Shown here piece after piece: positions 9,978 through 17,742 of a stretch of 64,000 bases of DNA. Position 1 is the stretch's first letter. The number at the start of each line of letters is the position of its first letter. Source of the stretch: Mesorhizobium_G sp049840935 (GTDB lineage Bacteria > Pseudomonadota > Alphaproteobacteria > Rhizobiales > Rhizobiaceae). A program made the position numbers and the translations under genes. The notes beneath the pieces are model-generated. The model was given only the letters and a program-made list of their open reading frames with translations. It made no database searches and was not told the origin of the DNA. The DNA lies in contig JASGJA010000024.1 in the NCBI GenBank assembly GCA_049840935.1, positions 135,764 through 199,763 of the forward strand, given 5' to 3'.

Positions 9978-10793
9978 TCAGCTTCCGAGTTCGACGGAAC
10001 GCTTTCGCGCTGCCTCAACAGCGTCAGCCAGCAAATTCGCCAGTTTTTCTCCGCCCATCAACACGTCGAGCGCAGCAGCAGTCGTGCCGTTGGGGCTTGT
10101 CACCTGCCGGCGCAACTCGCCCGGATCTTCCCGCGTTTCGGCTGCAAGGCTAGCCGCGCCATACACCGTTTGCATGGCAAGCAATCTGGCCGTTTCGGCG
10201 GGCAGGCCAACCTTTTCGGCGGCCTTTGTTAGGCACTCGATGAAGTGAAAAATATAGGCGGGACCGGAGCCGGAAACGGCGGTTACGGCGTCCATCAAAT
10301 CTTCGCTGTCGATGCTGGCAACTTCGCCGCTGGCAGAAAGCAAATCGCTGATCGTTTCGCGCGCAGTAGCGGTTACAGCCGGATTGGCATAGACGACCAT
10401 CATGCCCTTGCCGATTGCGGCTGGCGTGTTCGGCATGCAGCGAAGCACGGGCGTGCCGGCACCCAGAACAGCCTCGAAAGTCTTGATCGGCGTGCCTGCG
10501 GCAATCGAAACGAATGTCGCCGTTCCGGCACCAAATTGTGTATAGCCGTCAATAACTTGACGGATAACCTGCGGCTTGACCGCAATAACGATTATCTCAG
10601 GAATTTCACCACCCGGCAGGTCTTGTGAGCTGCTTCCGGTTGCAACGTTCAAGCCCGCAGCACGGACACGCAGCGCTTCGTTCGGCTCAACGACAAAAAC
10701 GTCGGAGGGCTTCAACTTACCGGATTTCAACCAGCCCGAAAGCATGGCAAAGCCCATATTTCCGCAGCCGACGAGTACCAGTTTCAAGTGCAT
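9978..10793 (-). CDS. proC: Pyrroline-5-carboxylate reductase
   Basis: Final step of proline synthesis: reduces P5C with NAD(P)H. 271 aa, normal length. Rossmann motif LVGCGNMGFAMLSGWL at the N-terminus, conserved MPNTPAAIGKGM, and the signature SGSGPAYIFHFIECLTKAA followed by VTSPNGTTAAALDVL. I choose the ATG at 10793 (MHLKLVLVG), preceded by GGAGAG at good spacing; a GTG two codons earlier is possible. An inverted repeat lies just upstream. Confidence 0.93.
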   Translation of the reverse strand: MHLKLVLVGCGNMGFAMLSGWLKSGKLKPSDVFVVEPNEALRVRAAGLNVATGSSSQDLPGGEIPEIIVIAVKPQVIRQVIDGYTQFGAGTATFVSIAAGTPIKTFEAVLGAGTPVLRCMPNTPAAIGKGMMVVYANPAVTATARETISDLLSASGEVASIDSEDLMDAVTAVSGSGPAYIFHFIECLTKAAEKVGLPAETARLLAMQTVYGAASLAAETREDPGELRRQVTSPNGTTAAALDVLMGGEKLANLLADAVEAARKRSVELGS

Positions 10794-10802
10794 ATCCACT
10801 CT

Positions 10803-10840
10803 CCGTTTGGCACTGCTTTAAAGGCAGTCAGGCCAAACGG
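10803..10840. other. Intergenic inverted repeat between secreted-protein gene and proC
   Basis: CCGTTTGGC pairs with GCCAAACGG; inside it ACTGC pairs with GCAGT around TTTAAAG. It ends about 10 bp before the proC start. There is no T-tract on either strand, so it may be a transcript-processing or attenuating hairpin rather than a classical terminator. Confidence 0.6.
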
Positions 10841-10856
10841 AAAGGGCTGGGGCAAC

Positions 10857-11081
10857 TCAATGGAAGCTGCCGAATGAAAAAGGGTTGGTATCGAAGCCAA
10901 GACGCGGCTTTTCCGACTTGCTTTCGGAGGTGCTCTTGATCGAGCCGGTCGCGGTTGTATCGACCAGCTGCTCCTGCGTTACCGGCTTGTCAGTCTTGAC
11001 CGGGCGCTTGGTTCCTTCGGCGGCAAAAGCAGTGCTCGACAGCGCCAGAATTGCGGCCAATGCGATGGATGCGGCTTTCAT
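10857..11081 (-). CDS. Small exported protein, 74 aa
   Basis: Starts at ATG 11081 behind a good AAAGGAAAC ribosome site. The first 21 residues are a clear Sec signal (MKAASIALAAILALSSTAFA, cleavage after AFA). The mature part is about 53 residues, polar, with repeated Thr/Ser/Lys-Pro stretches (RPVKTDKPVTQEQLVDTT) and an aromatic C-terminus (PFSFGSFH). A longer frame extends upstream to 11282 but overlaps the TetR gene and lacks a ribosome site. Family unknown to me; disordered periplasmic protein by composition. Its upstream region carries TGTACA repeats that may be an operator. Confidence 0.7.
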   Translation of the reverse strand: MKAASIALAAILALSSTAFAAEGTKRPVKTDKPVTQEQLVDTTATGSIKSTSESKSEKPRLGFDTNPFSFGSFH

Positions 11082-11113
11082 CTCTTTGTTTCCTTTGATA
11101 AATCTCAAATGCC

Positions 11114-11181
11114 GTACACGTACACAAAAATGTACATATATTGATTTTGATCGAGTTTCAACTAGAAAATGTACATGTACA
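11114..11181. promoter_or_regulatory. Clustered GTACA/TGTAC repeats upstream of the small exported protein
   Basis: Between the TetR stop and the small exported gene are GTACACGTACAC (11114-11125), TGTACAT (11131-11137) and a perfect 12-bp palindrome, TGTACATGTACA (11170-11181). The region is AT-rich between them. Dyad spacing suits a dimeric repressor; the adjacent TetR protein is the obvious candidate, by position only. Confidence 0.5.
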
Positions 11182-11199
11182 ATTTTTAGGAAGGACGTT

Positions 11200-11859
11200 T
11201 TAGAGCTTGCAATTTGTCCCGCATTCGCCGGGATCGCCCAGCGAAGTGATCTCGCATTCGGTGACGGCGCGCATACCGACATCGATCATTCTTTCAGCAA
11301 AAACAGTAGGTTCGCCGAACGGAAACTTAGGAAAGGTGATTAAAAGCGATACCGCGCCATGAATGGTAGACCAGAGCATTGTGGCGATGGAGAACACATC
11401 GCCCTTCATCTGGCCGCGCGAAACTGCCGCATCGATCTGCGACAAAAGCAGGTTCAGGCAGGGATTGTTCTTTTTCAGCGTGTCGAAGGTTTCGTCTTCA
11501 TGCTGATGAGCCTTCGGCGTCATGAAAACCGTAATATATTCATTCGGGTTCTCGAGAGCGAAGGCGACATACTCTTTTAGGCCGCGACGTATAGATTCCA
11601 ATGGGTTATCGGATTGCCGGGCTGCAACGCGCCGCGCCAGTGTCGCGAAAGCATCCTCTGCGACGGCCAGCAAAATCTCGTCCTTGTCCGCAAAATAGGA
11701 ATAGACGGACATCGGCGCGTAACCGACTTTTTCAGCGAGTTTTCTGATAGTTAGCCCCTCATAACCCTCATCTGCAATGAGTTCATGAGCCGCCGATAAA
11801 AGCTCGGCACGGGTGTCTGCCTTTTGGCGTTCTCGGCGTGACATAGCCGGGGCGTTCAT
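11200..11859 (-). CDS. TetR/AcrR family transcriptional regulator
   Basis: 219 aa from ATG 11859. The N-terminal TetR DNA-binding domain is clear: TRAELLSAAHELIADEGYEG, then the helix-turn-helix TIRKLAEKVGYAPMSVYSYF, then ADKDEILLAVAE. The C-terminal ligand domain is about 150 residues and ends in a Cys-containing tail (GDPGECGTNCKL). A longer frame reaches 11961 but lacks family similarity. Regulated gene and ligand are unknown; the TGTACA cluster immediately downstream is one possible operator. Confidence 0.88.
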   Translation of the reverse strand: MNAPAMSRRERQKADTRAELLSAAHELIADEGYEGLTIRKLAEKVGYAPMSVYSYFADKDEILLAVAEDAFATLARRVAARQSDNPLESIRRGLKEYVAFALENPNEYITVFMTPKAHQHEDETFDTLKKNNPCLNLLLSQIDAAVSRGQMKGDVFSIATMLWSTIHGAVSLLITFPKFPFGEPTVFAERMIDVGMRAVTECEITSLGDPGECGTNCKL

Positions 11860-12076
11860 AGGTCGATTCCTTGCATGATGCGTAAATATACGCCGTACGA
11901 AAGCGGTTTCAACGGCACTTTTGGCCCAAACTATGGGGTGTTTTAGTCGCAAAATATGCAATATTAGGAAAAATACGCCCGTATAACTTTAAAAATGCGC
12001 CGCAAAAATGCGGTTTAACGCTTTATTCTGACGCAAGTCTTAGCTTTGGCGGGACATTCGAGAGCAGTCGGCGGGA

Positions 12077-12490
12077 ATGATGGAAGGCGAGGAAGAAGCA
12101 GATAAGGCGAGCCGGTCTATCCCCTCTCTTGCGCATGCGCTGGAGGAGGCGAGGGCGCGCGCCAAGCTGCAATATGAGGCGGTCATTTCGCCGGACGACG
12201 ACGAGTCTGAACCGGCCCCAATCGCGAAACATGGGTCGCTATTGGATTTCGTGCAGCCGAGTTCAGACAGACCTTTGGGGCTCGAAAGCAAAGCGCAAAT
12301 TGCTCGCATGGCAGTGGAAGCGGATATTGCGCGCAGGGCTCTATCGGGCGGTACGGCGAAGGCGGCAAACGACATGCAGGAAAGCATGGACGAGATGCGC
12401 GGCGCGCTTATGGAATGCCTTGAGGCGGTCCGGGAATGCCGGGAGCTGGTTCGGGCGATGGCTATCCGGCGCGACCGCAATTATTTCTGA
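12077..12490 (+). CDS. Hypothetical soluble protein upstream of folD
   Basis: 137 aa, acidic N-terminus (MMEGEEEADK) and a helical C-terminal half with a Met/Glu/Arg-rich stretch (MQESMDEMRGALMECLEAVR). Contains HGSLLDFVQPSSDRPLGLES in the middle. No signal peptide or membrane segment. A ribosome-like GGCGGGA precedes tandem ATGs at 12077 and 12080. Same strand as folD, 104 bp upstream. I do not recognise a family. Confidence 0.6.
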   Translation: MMEGEEEADKASRSIPSLAHALEEARARAKLQYEAVISPDDDESEPAPIAKHGSLLDFVQPSSDRPLGLESKAQIARMAVEADIARRALSGGTAKAANDMQESMDEMRGALMECLEAVRECRELVRAMAIRRDRNYF

Positions 12491-12594
12491 AATCTGGTTG
12501 GTTTTCGCTTTTGCGGCAAAAGGCGGCGCAAGCGCGGATTGCGCGGCTCGCGTTTGTTGATTATCGCCGGACATACCAAGTTCCGGAGACAAGC

Positions 12595-13485
12595 ATGGCT
12601 CAACGAATCGACGGCAAGCAGATCGCAGAGGAAGTGGTCGCGCAGGTCAAGGAACGAGCGGCCAAGCTGATCGCGGAAAAGAACATTCAGCCCGGACTGG
12701 CAGTGATTATCGTCGGTGAAGACCCGGCCAGTCAGGTCTATGTTTCTTCCAAATCGAAGAAGGCCAAGGAATGCGGGTTCAAGTCGGTGCAGCACACGCT
12801 GCCGGCGGACACCAGCGAGGCCGACCTTCTGGCGCTGATTGCGAGCCTCAACGCAGACAAATCGATCCACGGCATTCTGGTGCAATTGCCACTGCCGGGA
12901 CATATCGATTCGGGCCGCGTGATCCAGACAATCGCGCCGGAAAAGGACGTTGACGGGTTCCATTTCGTCAATGTCGGCAAGTTGGTGACGGGCGAGACGG
13001 AAACGGCGTTCGTTCCTTGCACTCCGGCGGGTTCGATGATCCTGATCGAACGCGTACGCGGCAAGGATTTATCTGGCCTCACCGCTGTTGTGGTGGGGCG
13101 GTCGAACATTGTCGGCAAGCCGATGGCGAACCTGCTGCTCGGCGCGAACTGCACGGTGACAGTTGCGCACAGCCGCACTAAGGATTTGCCAGCAGTTTGC
13201 CGCACGGCGGATATTCTGGTCGCGGCGGTGGGACGACCGGAAATGGTGAAAGGCGACTGGGTGAAGCCCGGCGCGACGGTTATCGATGTCGGCATCAATC
13301 GAATTTCCACCGGCGACGGCAAAACGCGGCTGGTGGGCGATGTGGACTATGCGGCAGCGGAAAAGGTTGCGGGCGCCATCACGCCGGTGCCGGGCGGAGT
13401 CGGGCCAATGACGATTGCCCTGTTGATGGCGAACACGCTCGTTTCCGCCTATCTTGCTGCCGGACTGGAAAGGCCTCAATTCTAG
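12595..13485 (+). CDS. folD: Bifunctional methylene-THF dehydrogenase/methenyl-THF cyclohydrolase
   Basis: 296-aa one-carbon enzyme that interconverts 5,10-methylene-THF, 5,10-methenyl-THF and 10-formyl-THF using NADP. Motifs: IIVGEDPASQVYVSSKSKKA with the catalytic Lys, GILVQLPLPGHI, PCTPAGSMIL, the NADP-binding VVGRSNIVGKPMANLLL and the terminal TPVPGGVGPMTIALLMANT. Start at ATG 12595 after GGAG; longer readings from 12436 overlap the upstream gene. Confidence 0.95.
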   Translation: MAQRIDGKQIAEEVVAQVKERAAKLIAEKNIQPGLAVIIVGEDPASQVYVSSKSKKAKECGFKSVQHTLPADTSEADLLALIASLNADKSIHGILVQLPLPGHIDSGRVIQTIAPEKDVDGFHFVNVGKLVTGETETAFVPCTPAGSMILIERVRGKDLSGLTAVVVGRSNIVGKPMANLLLGANCTVTVAHSRTKDLPAVCRTADILVAAVGRPEMVKGDWVKPGATVIDVGINRISTGDGKTRLVGDVDYAAAEKVAGAITPVPGGVGPMTIALLMANTLVSAYLAAGLERPQF

Positions 13486-13523
13486 ACTAAGGCAAATGCG
13501 GTTTCCAGCGACCGGGGCGGCGG

Positions 13524-14531
13524 ATGGAACAGGAAGTGCGGACCAATTTGGCGGAGGTTAGCCAGCGCGGAGCGGATGCGCATTTGCGCCATCGGCAATT
13601 CGCATTTCTGATGGTCGAGAAATTTCCGATGTTCTCGCTGGCCGCCGCAATCGACATTTTGCGCTCGGCAAACCGACAATTGGGGCATTCGTTTTATAGC
13701 TGGATAACAGTTTCGGCTGATGGCGAGTCGGTGATGGCGTCGAACGGCCTGCCGGTGAAGGTGGATTACAGCATCGCCGATGTTCCTAATGCCGACATTC
13801 TGTTTGTGGCGGCAGGGCTGTCGCTGGAGTTTCCCGGCAAGAGTAAGGTGCTGGCCGGATTGCGCAAATGGGGACGTCGCGGCGGCGCGCTCGGTGCGCT
13901 TTCGGTCGGGTCGCATTTGCTGGCCGAGGCGGGGCAACTCGACGGCTATCGCTGCACAATTCATTGGGAGAATCGCGCCTCATTCATGGAGGCGTTTCCG
14001 GGGATCGAATGTTCCGGCAATGTGTTTGAAATCGACCGCAAGCGATACACGTGCGCGGGCGGTACAACGTCCATCGATTTGATGCTGGCCGTTGTTCGTG
14101 ACGATCTGGGGCCGGGGATCGCCAATGAGGTCGCGAACCAGTTCAATTATGAGCGGGTGCGGTCCACCTCTGACCGCCAGCGGCGCGGTCCTGAACGCGA
14201 CCTAATGGGCAAATCCGAAAAGCTTAAGAAGATCGTCGAGCGCATGGCGGATACGTTGGATGAGCCCCTGTCGGCGGTGCAGTTAGCGAAGTCGGCAGGA
14301 CTTTCTGTGCGGCAGGTCGAGCGGCTATTTTTGCGCCATATGAACATGACGCCGGGGAAATACTACACGCGGTTGCGGCTGGAACGCGCCCGCGAATTGC
14401 TGCGGCAGACCAACATGCCGATTTTCGATATTGCCGTGGCGACGGGATTCGCCTCACATTCGTATTTTGCACAGAGCTATCGCCAGCATTTCGGCAGGCC
14501 GCCAAGCGAAGAACGACGCACGACGTATTGA
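13524..14531 (+). CDS. GlxA-family transcriptional regulator (DJ-1/PfpI domain plus AraC HTH)
   Basis: 335 aa. Residues about 30-190 form a class I glutamine amidotransferase-like (DJ-1/PfpI) sensor domain, e.g. GGALGALSVGSHLLAEAGQL; the usual nucleophile Cys of amidotransferases is replaced (SVGSHLL), so it is a ligand-binding rather than catalytic domain. Residues about 235-330 carry two AraC helix-turn-helices (SAVQLAKSAGLSVRQVERLF and IFDIAVATGFASHSYFAQSY). Members regulate choline, carnitine, betaine or arginine catabolism; the target is not evident. 38 bp after folD, possibly its own unit. Confidence 0.88.
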   Translation: MEQEVRTNLAEVSQRGADAHLRHRQFAFLMVEKFPMFSLAAAIDILRSANRQLGHSFYSWITVSADGESVMASNGLPVKVDYSIADVPNADILFVAAGLSLEFPGKSKVLAGLRKWGRRGGALGALSVGSHLLAEAGQLDGYRCTIHWENRASFMEAFPGIECSGNVFEIDRKRYTCAGGTTSIDLMLAVVRDDLGPGIANEVANQFNYERVRSTSDRQRRGPERDLMGKSEKLKKIVERMADTLDEPLSAVQLAKSAGLSVRQVERLFLRHMNMTPGKYYTRLRLERARELLRQTNMPIFDIAVATGFASHSYFAQSYRQHFGRPPSEERRTTY

Positions 14532-14636
14532 GACGGTCGGATGAGGGGTGAACTACCCTGCAAATCGGCCGCTCCGCCATTGTAACATGCGGCTTGTTTG
14601 GATAGCTTCGCGCGACTTAATTCACGAGGGCAAATC

Positions 14637-16295
14637 ATGCAGCTATTGGCGCGGGCATTTCTTGTATTCTTCGCAATAATGTCCGGCGTGATTGGCGTGC
14701 GCGCCGAAGATCGCGCGATTATCGTGCTCGACGCTTCTGGCTCCATGTGGGGGCAGATCGACGGCAAGCCGAAGCTGGAAATCGCCCGCGAAGCGTTGCG
14801 CACTGTTTTGCAGAGCATGCCCTCCGATCTTGAACTTGGCCTGATGGCATATGGCCATCGGCAAAAGGGAAGCTGCGAGGACATTGAGCTTGTCGTGCCA
14901 CCGGCAAAGGGCACGGCTGCGGCGATAACCACCGCTGCCGACCAGATGAAATTCCTCGGCAAGACGCCGCTCTCCGCTGCCGTGAAAAAGGCGGCGGAAG
15001 ACCTGAAATATACGGAAGAGAAAGCGACCGTCATTCTCATTACCGACGGTCTTGAAACCTGTCAGGCCGACCCCTGCGCGCTGGGTAAAGAGTTGGAGCA
15101 GTCGGGCGTCGATTTCACAGCGCATGTTGTAGGTTTTGGGCTGACCGCCGAAGAGGGCAAGCAGGTGGCCTGTCTGGCGGAGAATACGGGCGGCAAATAT
15201 GTGCAGGCTTCCGACGCGCGCCAGCTTGAGGAGGCGCTGAAATCGACCGTTGCCGAAGTCGTGAAGCCCGCACCGGAACCAACACCGCCGCCAGCGCCGG
15301 AACCGGCAAAAGTCGAGTTCAATATCGTGCCGACCGCCGTGCTGAACGAGGGCGGAGAGGAACTCAAAACGACCGACCTTTCTTACGGCATCGTGCGCGC
15401 CAAGCCGGATGGCACGGCTGGTGACTATGTCGGCACCGAGTATGGCGAGTGGAAGGGCAATCTCGAACCGGGCGATTACATCATAACTGCGAAGGTTGAT
15501 GTGGCTTCGACCGAGCAGAAAGTCACCGTTGAGGCTGGCAAAATGGCGACACCGCATTTTGTTCTGAATGCGGGCAGGCTGAATATTCGTGCGGTGCCTT
15601 CGGAAGGCGCGGAGCCGGACGGTGATGCGCAGATCATCGCGCAATATCCGGGTGGCGATTCCTCAGCCAATTATGGCGAGCGGAAATTCGTCGTTCCTGC
15701 CGGTGATACCAAGATTACCGTGAAGCTCGGCGCCGGCGAGGTGAGCGAGACATTCAAGGTTGCAGCCGGACAGGTCATCAACAAGGATATTGTGGTGGGC
15801 GTGGGAACGGCGGTGATTTCGTCGGTCTATGCCGCAGGCGGCGAAAAAGTCGATTCCGGCAATCTCTACACGCGCATTTTCAAGGCGGCGAAGAAGATCG
15901 ACGGCACGCGCGATCAGGTGGCGTATGACTATGGCACCGATCCGGATTTCGATTTGCCTGCGGGGGATTATGTTGCGGTGGTGCAGATGGACGCCGCAAC
16001 TGTGGAGCATCTGTTCTCCATGAGGGTCGGCGAGCGCCGAGAGGAGACGGTTAATCTCGACGCTGGCGTTTTGGCGGTTGAAGCTCCCGGCGCAAGCGAG
16101 ATTCGGCTGTTTGAAGGTAAGGCGAATTTGCAGGGCGAGCGGCAGGGCGTGACCTATGCCTATGGCGAGACGATGCAATCCACCGTTCCGGCAGGCGACT
16201 ATCTGTTGATCGTTACGCCAACAGGCGATGGCCAGAAAAAGGAACAGCCGGTGACGGTGAAAGCGGGCGAACGCTCCGAGGTTAAAGTCCAATGA
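14637..16295 (+). CDS. Exported von Willebrand A domain protein with four C-terminal beta-repeat units
   Basis: 552 aa. Signal peptide to about residue 23 (ending VIGVRA). A VWA domain follows with an intact MIDAS motif (DASGSM) and LITDGLETC. A Pro-rich linker (KPAPEPTPPPAPEP) leads to four repeats of roughly 75-100 residues, each with a Y-G-(E/T) then PAGDY-like motif: YGEWKGNLEPGDY, YGERKFVVPAGDT, YGTDPDFDLPAGDY, YGETMQSTVPAGDY. These look like PEGA or CNA-B type beta-sandwiches. Start chosen at ATG 14637 because the signal peptide begins there. Overlaps the MliC-like gene by 4 bp (ATGA). Probably a periplasmic or surface protein; ligand unknown. Confidence 0.82.
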   Translation: MQLLARAFLVFFAIMSGVIGVRAEDRAIIVLDASGSMWGQIDGKPKLEIAREALRTVLQSMPSDLELGLMAYGHRQKGSCEDIELVVPPAKGTAAAITTAADQMKFLGKTPLSAAVKKAAEDLKYTEEKATVILITDGLETCQADPCALGKELEQSGVDFTAHVVGFGLTAEEGKQVACLAENTGGKYVQASDARQLEEALKSTVAEVVKPAPEPTPPPAPEPAKVEFNIVPTAVLNEGGEELKTTDLSYGIVRAKPDGTAGDYVGTEYGEWKGNLEPGDYIITAKVDVASTEQKVTVEAGKMATPHFVLNAGRLNIRAVPSEGAEPDGDAQIIAQYPGGDSSANYGERKFVVPAGDTKITVKLGAGEVSETFKVAAGQVINKDIVVGVGTAVISSVYAAGGEKVDSGNLYTRIFKAAKKIDGTRDQVAYDYGTDPDFDLPAGDYVAVVQMDAATVEHLFSMRVGERREETVNLDAGVLAVEAPGASEIRLFEGKANLQGERQGVTYAYGETMQSTVPAGDYLLIVTPTGDGQKKEQPVTVKAGERSEVKVQ

Positions 16296-16639
16296 CGATT
16301 TGGCGCATCGCAATGCTGGCAAGTGGTCTGGCGGTTTCGTCCGCGCAGGCGGCAAGTGTTTCGCTGGATCTTCCGGGCGATGCGGCAACCCGCGAGACGG
16401 TGAACTATGATTGCGGCGGGCAGAAAATCGCTGCGACCTATATCAACGCTGGAGATAATTCGCTTGCAGTGCTGAAAATCGGCGAGCGCGTTGTCGTGAC
16501 GGTTTCCGTATTGGCCGCAAGCGGTGCGAAATATGCCGGGCAGGAACTGATCTGGTGGACCAAGGGCGACGAAGCCACCTTGTATGACTTGCACAAGGGC
16601 GAGAACGACCCCGGCGAGCTTTGCCGGAAATTCGTATGA
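16292..16639 (+). CDS. MliC-like periplasmic C-type lysozyme inhibitor family protein
   Basis: 115 aa with a Sec signal (cleavage near SSAQA-A). The mature part fits the MliC/PliC fold: NYDCGGQKIAATYIN, then the signature VLAASGAKYAGQELIWWTKG and DEATLYDL, and paired cysteines (NYDC and ELCRKFV). The family's SGxxY-W-KG loop inserts into the lysozyme active site in characterised members. There is no lipobox, so it is soluble periplasmic. Translationally coupled to the VWA gene. Assignment is from motif recognition and not a search. Confidence 0.7.
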   Translation: MTIWRIAMLASGLAVSSAQAASVSLDLPGDAATRETVNYDCGGQKIAATYINAGDNSLAVLKIGERVVVTVSVLAASGAKYAGQELIWWTKGDEATLYDLHKGENDPGELCRKFV

Positions 16640-16759
16640 GCGTAGGCTGCGAAAGGCGCTTTTATACGCTTCCGGTGCTCATGTACTAAAAGTACACTCC
16701 GCTCCGGTTCTCGAAAATCACCATTCTCGCCAAACGCTGATCCGAATTTCTGCGCCAAG

Positions 16760-17056
16760 CTAACGAGAGTTTGAACTTATCCGCGCGTCGGATTTATGCG
16801 GTACCGCAAAGCGGTCAAGCAGACGCCCACCCGCAAATATCAGAACTTCTTCGTTTTCCCGGTTTTGAACGGGGCGGTCCCTGCTTTGAAATTCCACTGT
16901 GATGTTTGATACTGTCGTGTGCCGAAACGCGTTCGCCACCACCCGCGCAAAGGCAACCGCGAATGTCGGCGGCACGATGAGCCACAGGGCTTTGATTGCG
17001 TCAGGCGATGAACGATAGGTCGCGAAAAAATCCTGCCAGAAACTATAATTTTCCAT
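16760..17056 (-). CDS. Small predicted membrane protein, copy A of a duplicated cassette
   Basis: 98 aa from ATG 17056 (a GTG precedes it). Residues 1-22 are polar (MENYSFWQDFFATYRSSPDA), residues about 23-42 are hydrophobic (KALWLIVPPTFAVAFARV), giving one membrane helix. A variable middle is followed by a conserved end, EEVLIFAGGRLLDRFAVP. The paralogue at 34893-35186 shares the first 36 residues except one or two and the C-terminal block, while the 30 residues between diverge. The Shine-Dalgarno GGGGAG lies at 17062-17067. Preceded by a conserved structured leader. I do not recognise the family. Confidence 0.7.
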   Translation of the reverse strand: MENYSFWQDFFATYRSSPDAIKALWLIVPPTFAVAFARVVANAFRHTTVSNITVEFQSRDRPVQNRENEEVLIFAGGRLLDRFAVPHKSDARISSNSR

Positions 17057-17332
17057 CACCGCTCCCCGTGAAGTAAGCGGTCACCGAGGAGCGATATTTG
17101 CCCCATTGCCCCTCTGGTGACCGGGGAGGTAACAAACCGCCTCAAGACGGTTGCCACGGCTTTTAAGCCGAAGCTCTGGACATGGCCGTGGCCTCCCCGG
17201 CGAAACCGAGGACGTGTCGTTTTCGCACGACACAGACCGCTTGAGGAAGGGATTGTTACATCCCGGAATTGGCTAACGCCGTTTCCAGCCGCAGCCTTAT
17301 TCCGTAATTTGCTAAAATGAAAGAGGCGTTTT
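17057..17332 (-). promoter_or_regulatory. Candidate structured leader RNA, copy A (pseudoknotted)
   Basis: Reading the minus strand 5' to 3': AACGCC (17330-17325) pairs with GGCGTT (17280-17275); hairpin GGGAT/ATCCC with loop GTAACA (17264-17249); single strand CCTCAAG (17246-17240); hairpin GTGTCGT/ACGACAC (17233-17214); stem CCGGGGAG (17200-17193) with CTCCCCGG (17128-17121); inside it stem GCCACGGC/GCCGTGGC (17192-17185 with 17160-17153) capped by a UUCG hairpin, and hairpin AACCG/CGGTT whose loop CTTGAGG (17146-17140) complements CCTCAAG: a pseudoknot. Comparison with copy B shows compensating changes. UUCG and G-U pairs favour this strand. The 3' end bears two overlapping pairings around the ribosome site. 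No promoter was identified. Confidence 0.7.
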
Positions 17333-17334
17333 TT

Positions 17335-17502
17335 GCTGCCCCTCATCCCGCTGCCGCGACCTTCTCCCCGTAAACGGGGCGAAGGGGGATAATGGCCACG
17401 TTGCGTTCAATATGCAGCGATGAGAATTGAAAGCGGTATTGACCCCATCTTCCTTCGCCCCGTTCACGGGGAGAAGGTGCCGGCAGGCGGATGAGGGGCA
17501 GC
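17335..17502. repeat. Inverted pair of REP-like elements (class A)
   Basis: The left arm starts GCTGCCCCTCATCCCGCTGC and contains CTTCTCCCCGTAAACGGGG; the right arm is its near reverse complement, ending GGCAGGCGGATGAGGGGCAG. The same class recurs at 22623, 26281 and 60905. The left end is shared with the duplicated leader cassette at 35459. Confidence 0.85.
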
Positions 17503-17524
17503 ACTGCGTCTCGCCCGGATTTCC

Positions 17525-17551
17525 AAAGAAAAAGGCGCCTGGTGGCGCCTT
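17525..17551 (-). terminator. Rho-independent terminator, probably of aacS
   Basis: On the minus strand AAGGCGCC-ACCA-GGCGCCTT is followed by a T-rich tract (TTTCTTT). It lies about 190 bp past the aacS stop with no gene between. Confidence 0.6.
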
Positions 17552-17742
17552 GAAGGGAATTGGCTGCTGTTCCAATGGCTGGGGAAAGTTGTCCGCCGCG
17601 GAAACTTTTCCTCAAAACTCGCGAGAACTATCGCTACCCCGCCTTAACAAATCCTTACTGGCATCGGTTGCTGTTTAGCGTTGTGTTCCACCAATCGGAA
17701 ATGCGGTAAATTTCCAATTTACACATTGCTAACCATACCGCC

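Noticed and set aside
12000..12013. CCGCA-AAAA-TGCGG stem upstream of the hypothetical gene at 12077
   Set aside because: Short stem with no clear T-tract or partner gene end; may be chance.
14643..15644. 333-aa frame opposite the VWA gene
   Set aside because: The plus-strand reading has a signal peptide and a MIDAS motif; the reverse has neither.
16640..16759. GTACTAAAAGTAC palindrome and CGCTCCGG repeats after the MliC-like gene
   Set aside because: Too short and without a second copy in the window to be called an operator or repeat; no gene is present in this gap.
17057..17332. Leader as a known riboswitch (cobalamin, TPP, FMN, SAM-II, glycine), tmRNA or RNase P RNA
   Set aside because: None of the consensus boxes I know for these was found; UUCG, the pseudoknot and the spacing differ. 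A covariance-model scan is still needed.
17057..17332. The structured RNA on the plus strand
   Set aside because: Stems would also form, but the tetraloop would become CGAA and the G-U pairs would become C-A mismatches; the adjoining gene and its ribosome site are on the minus strand.
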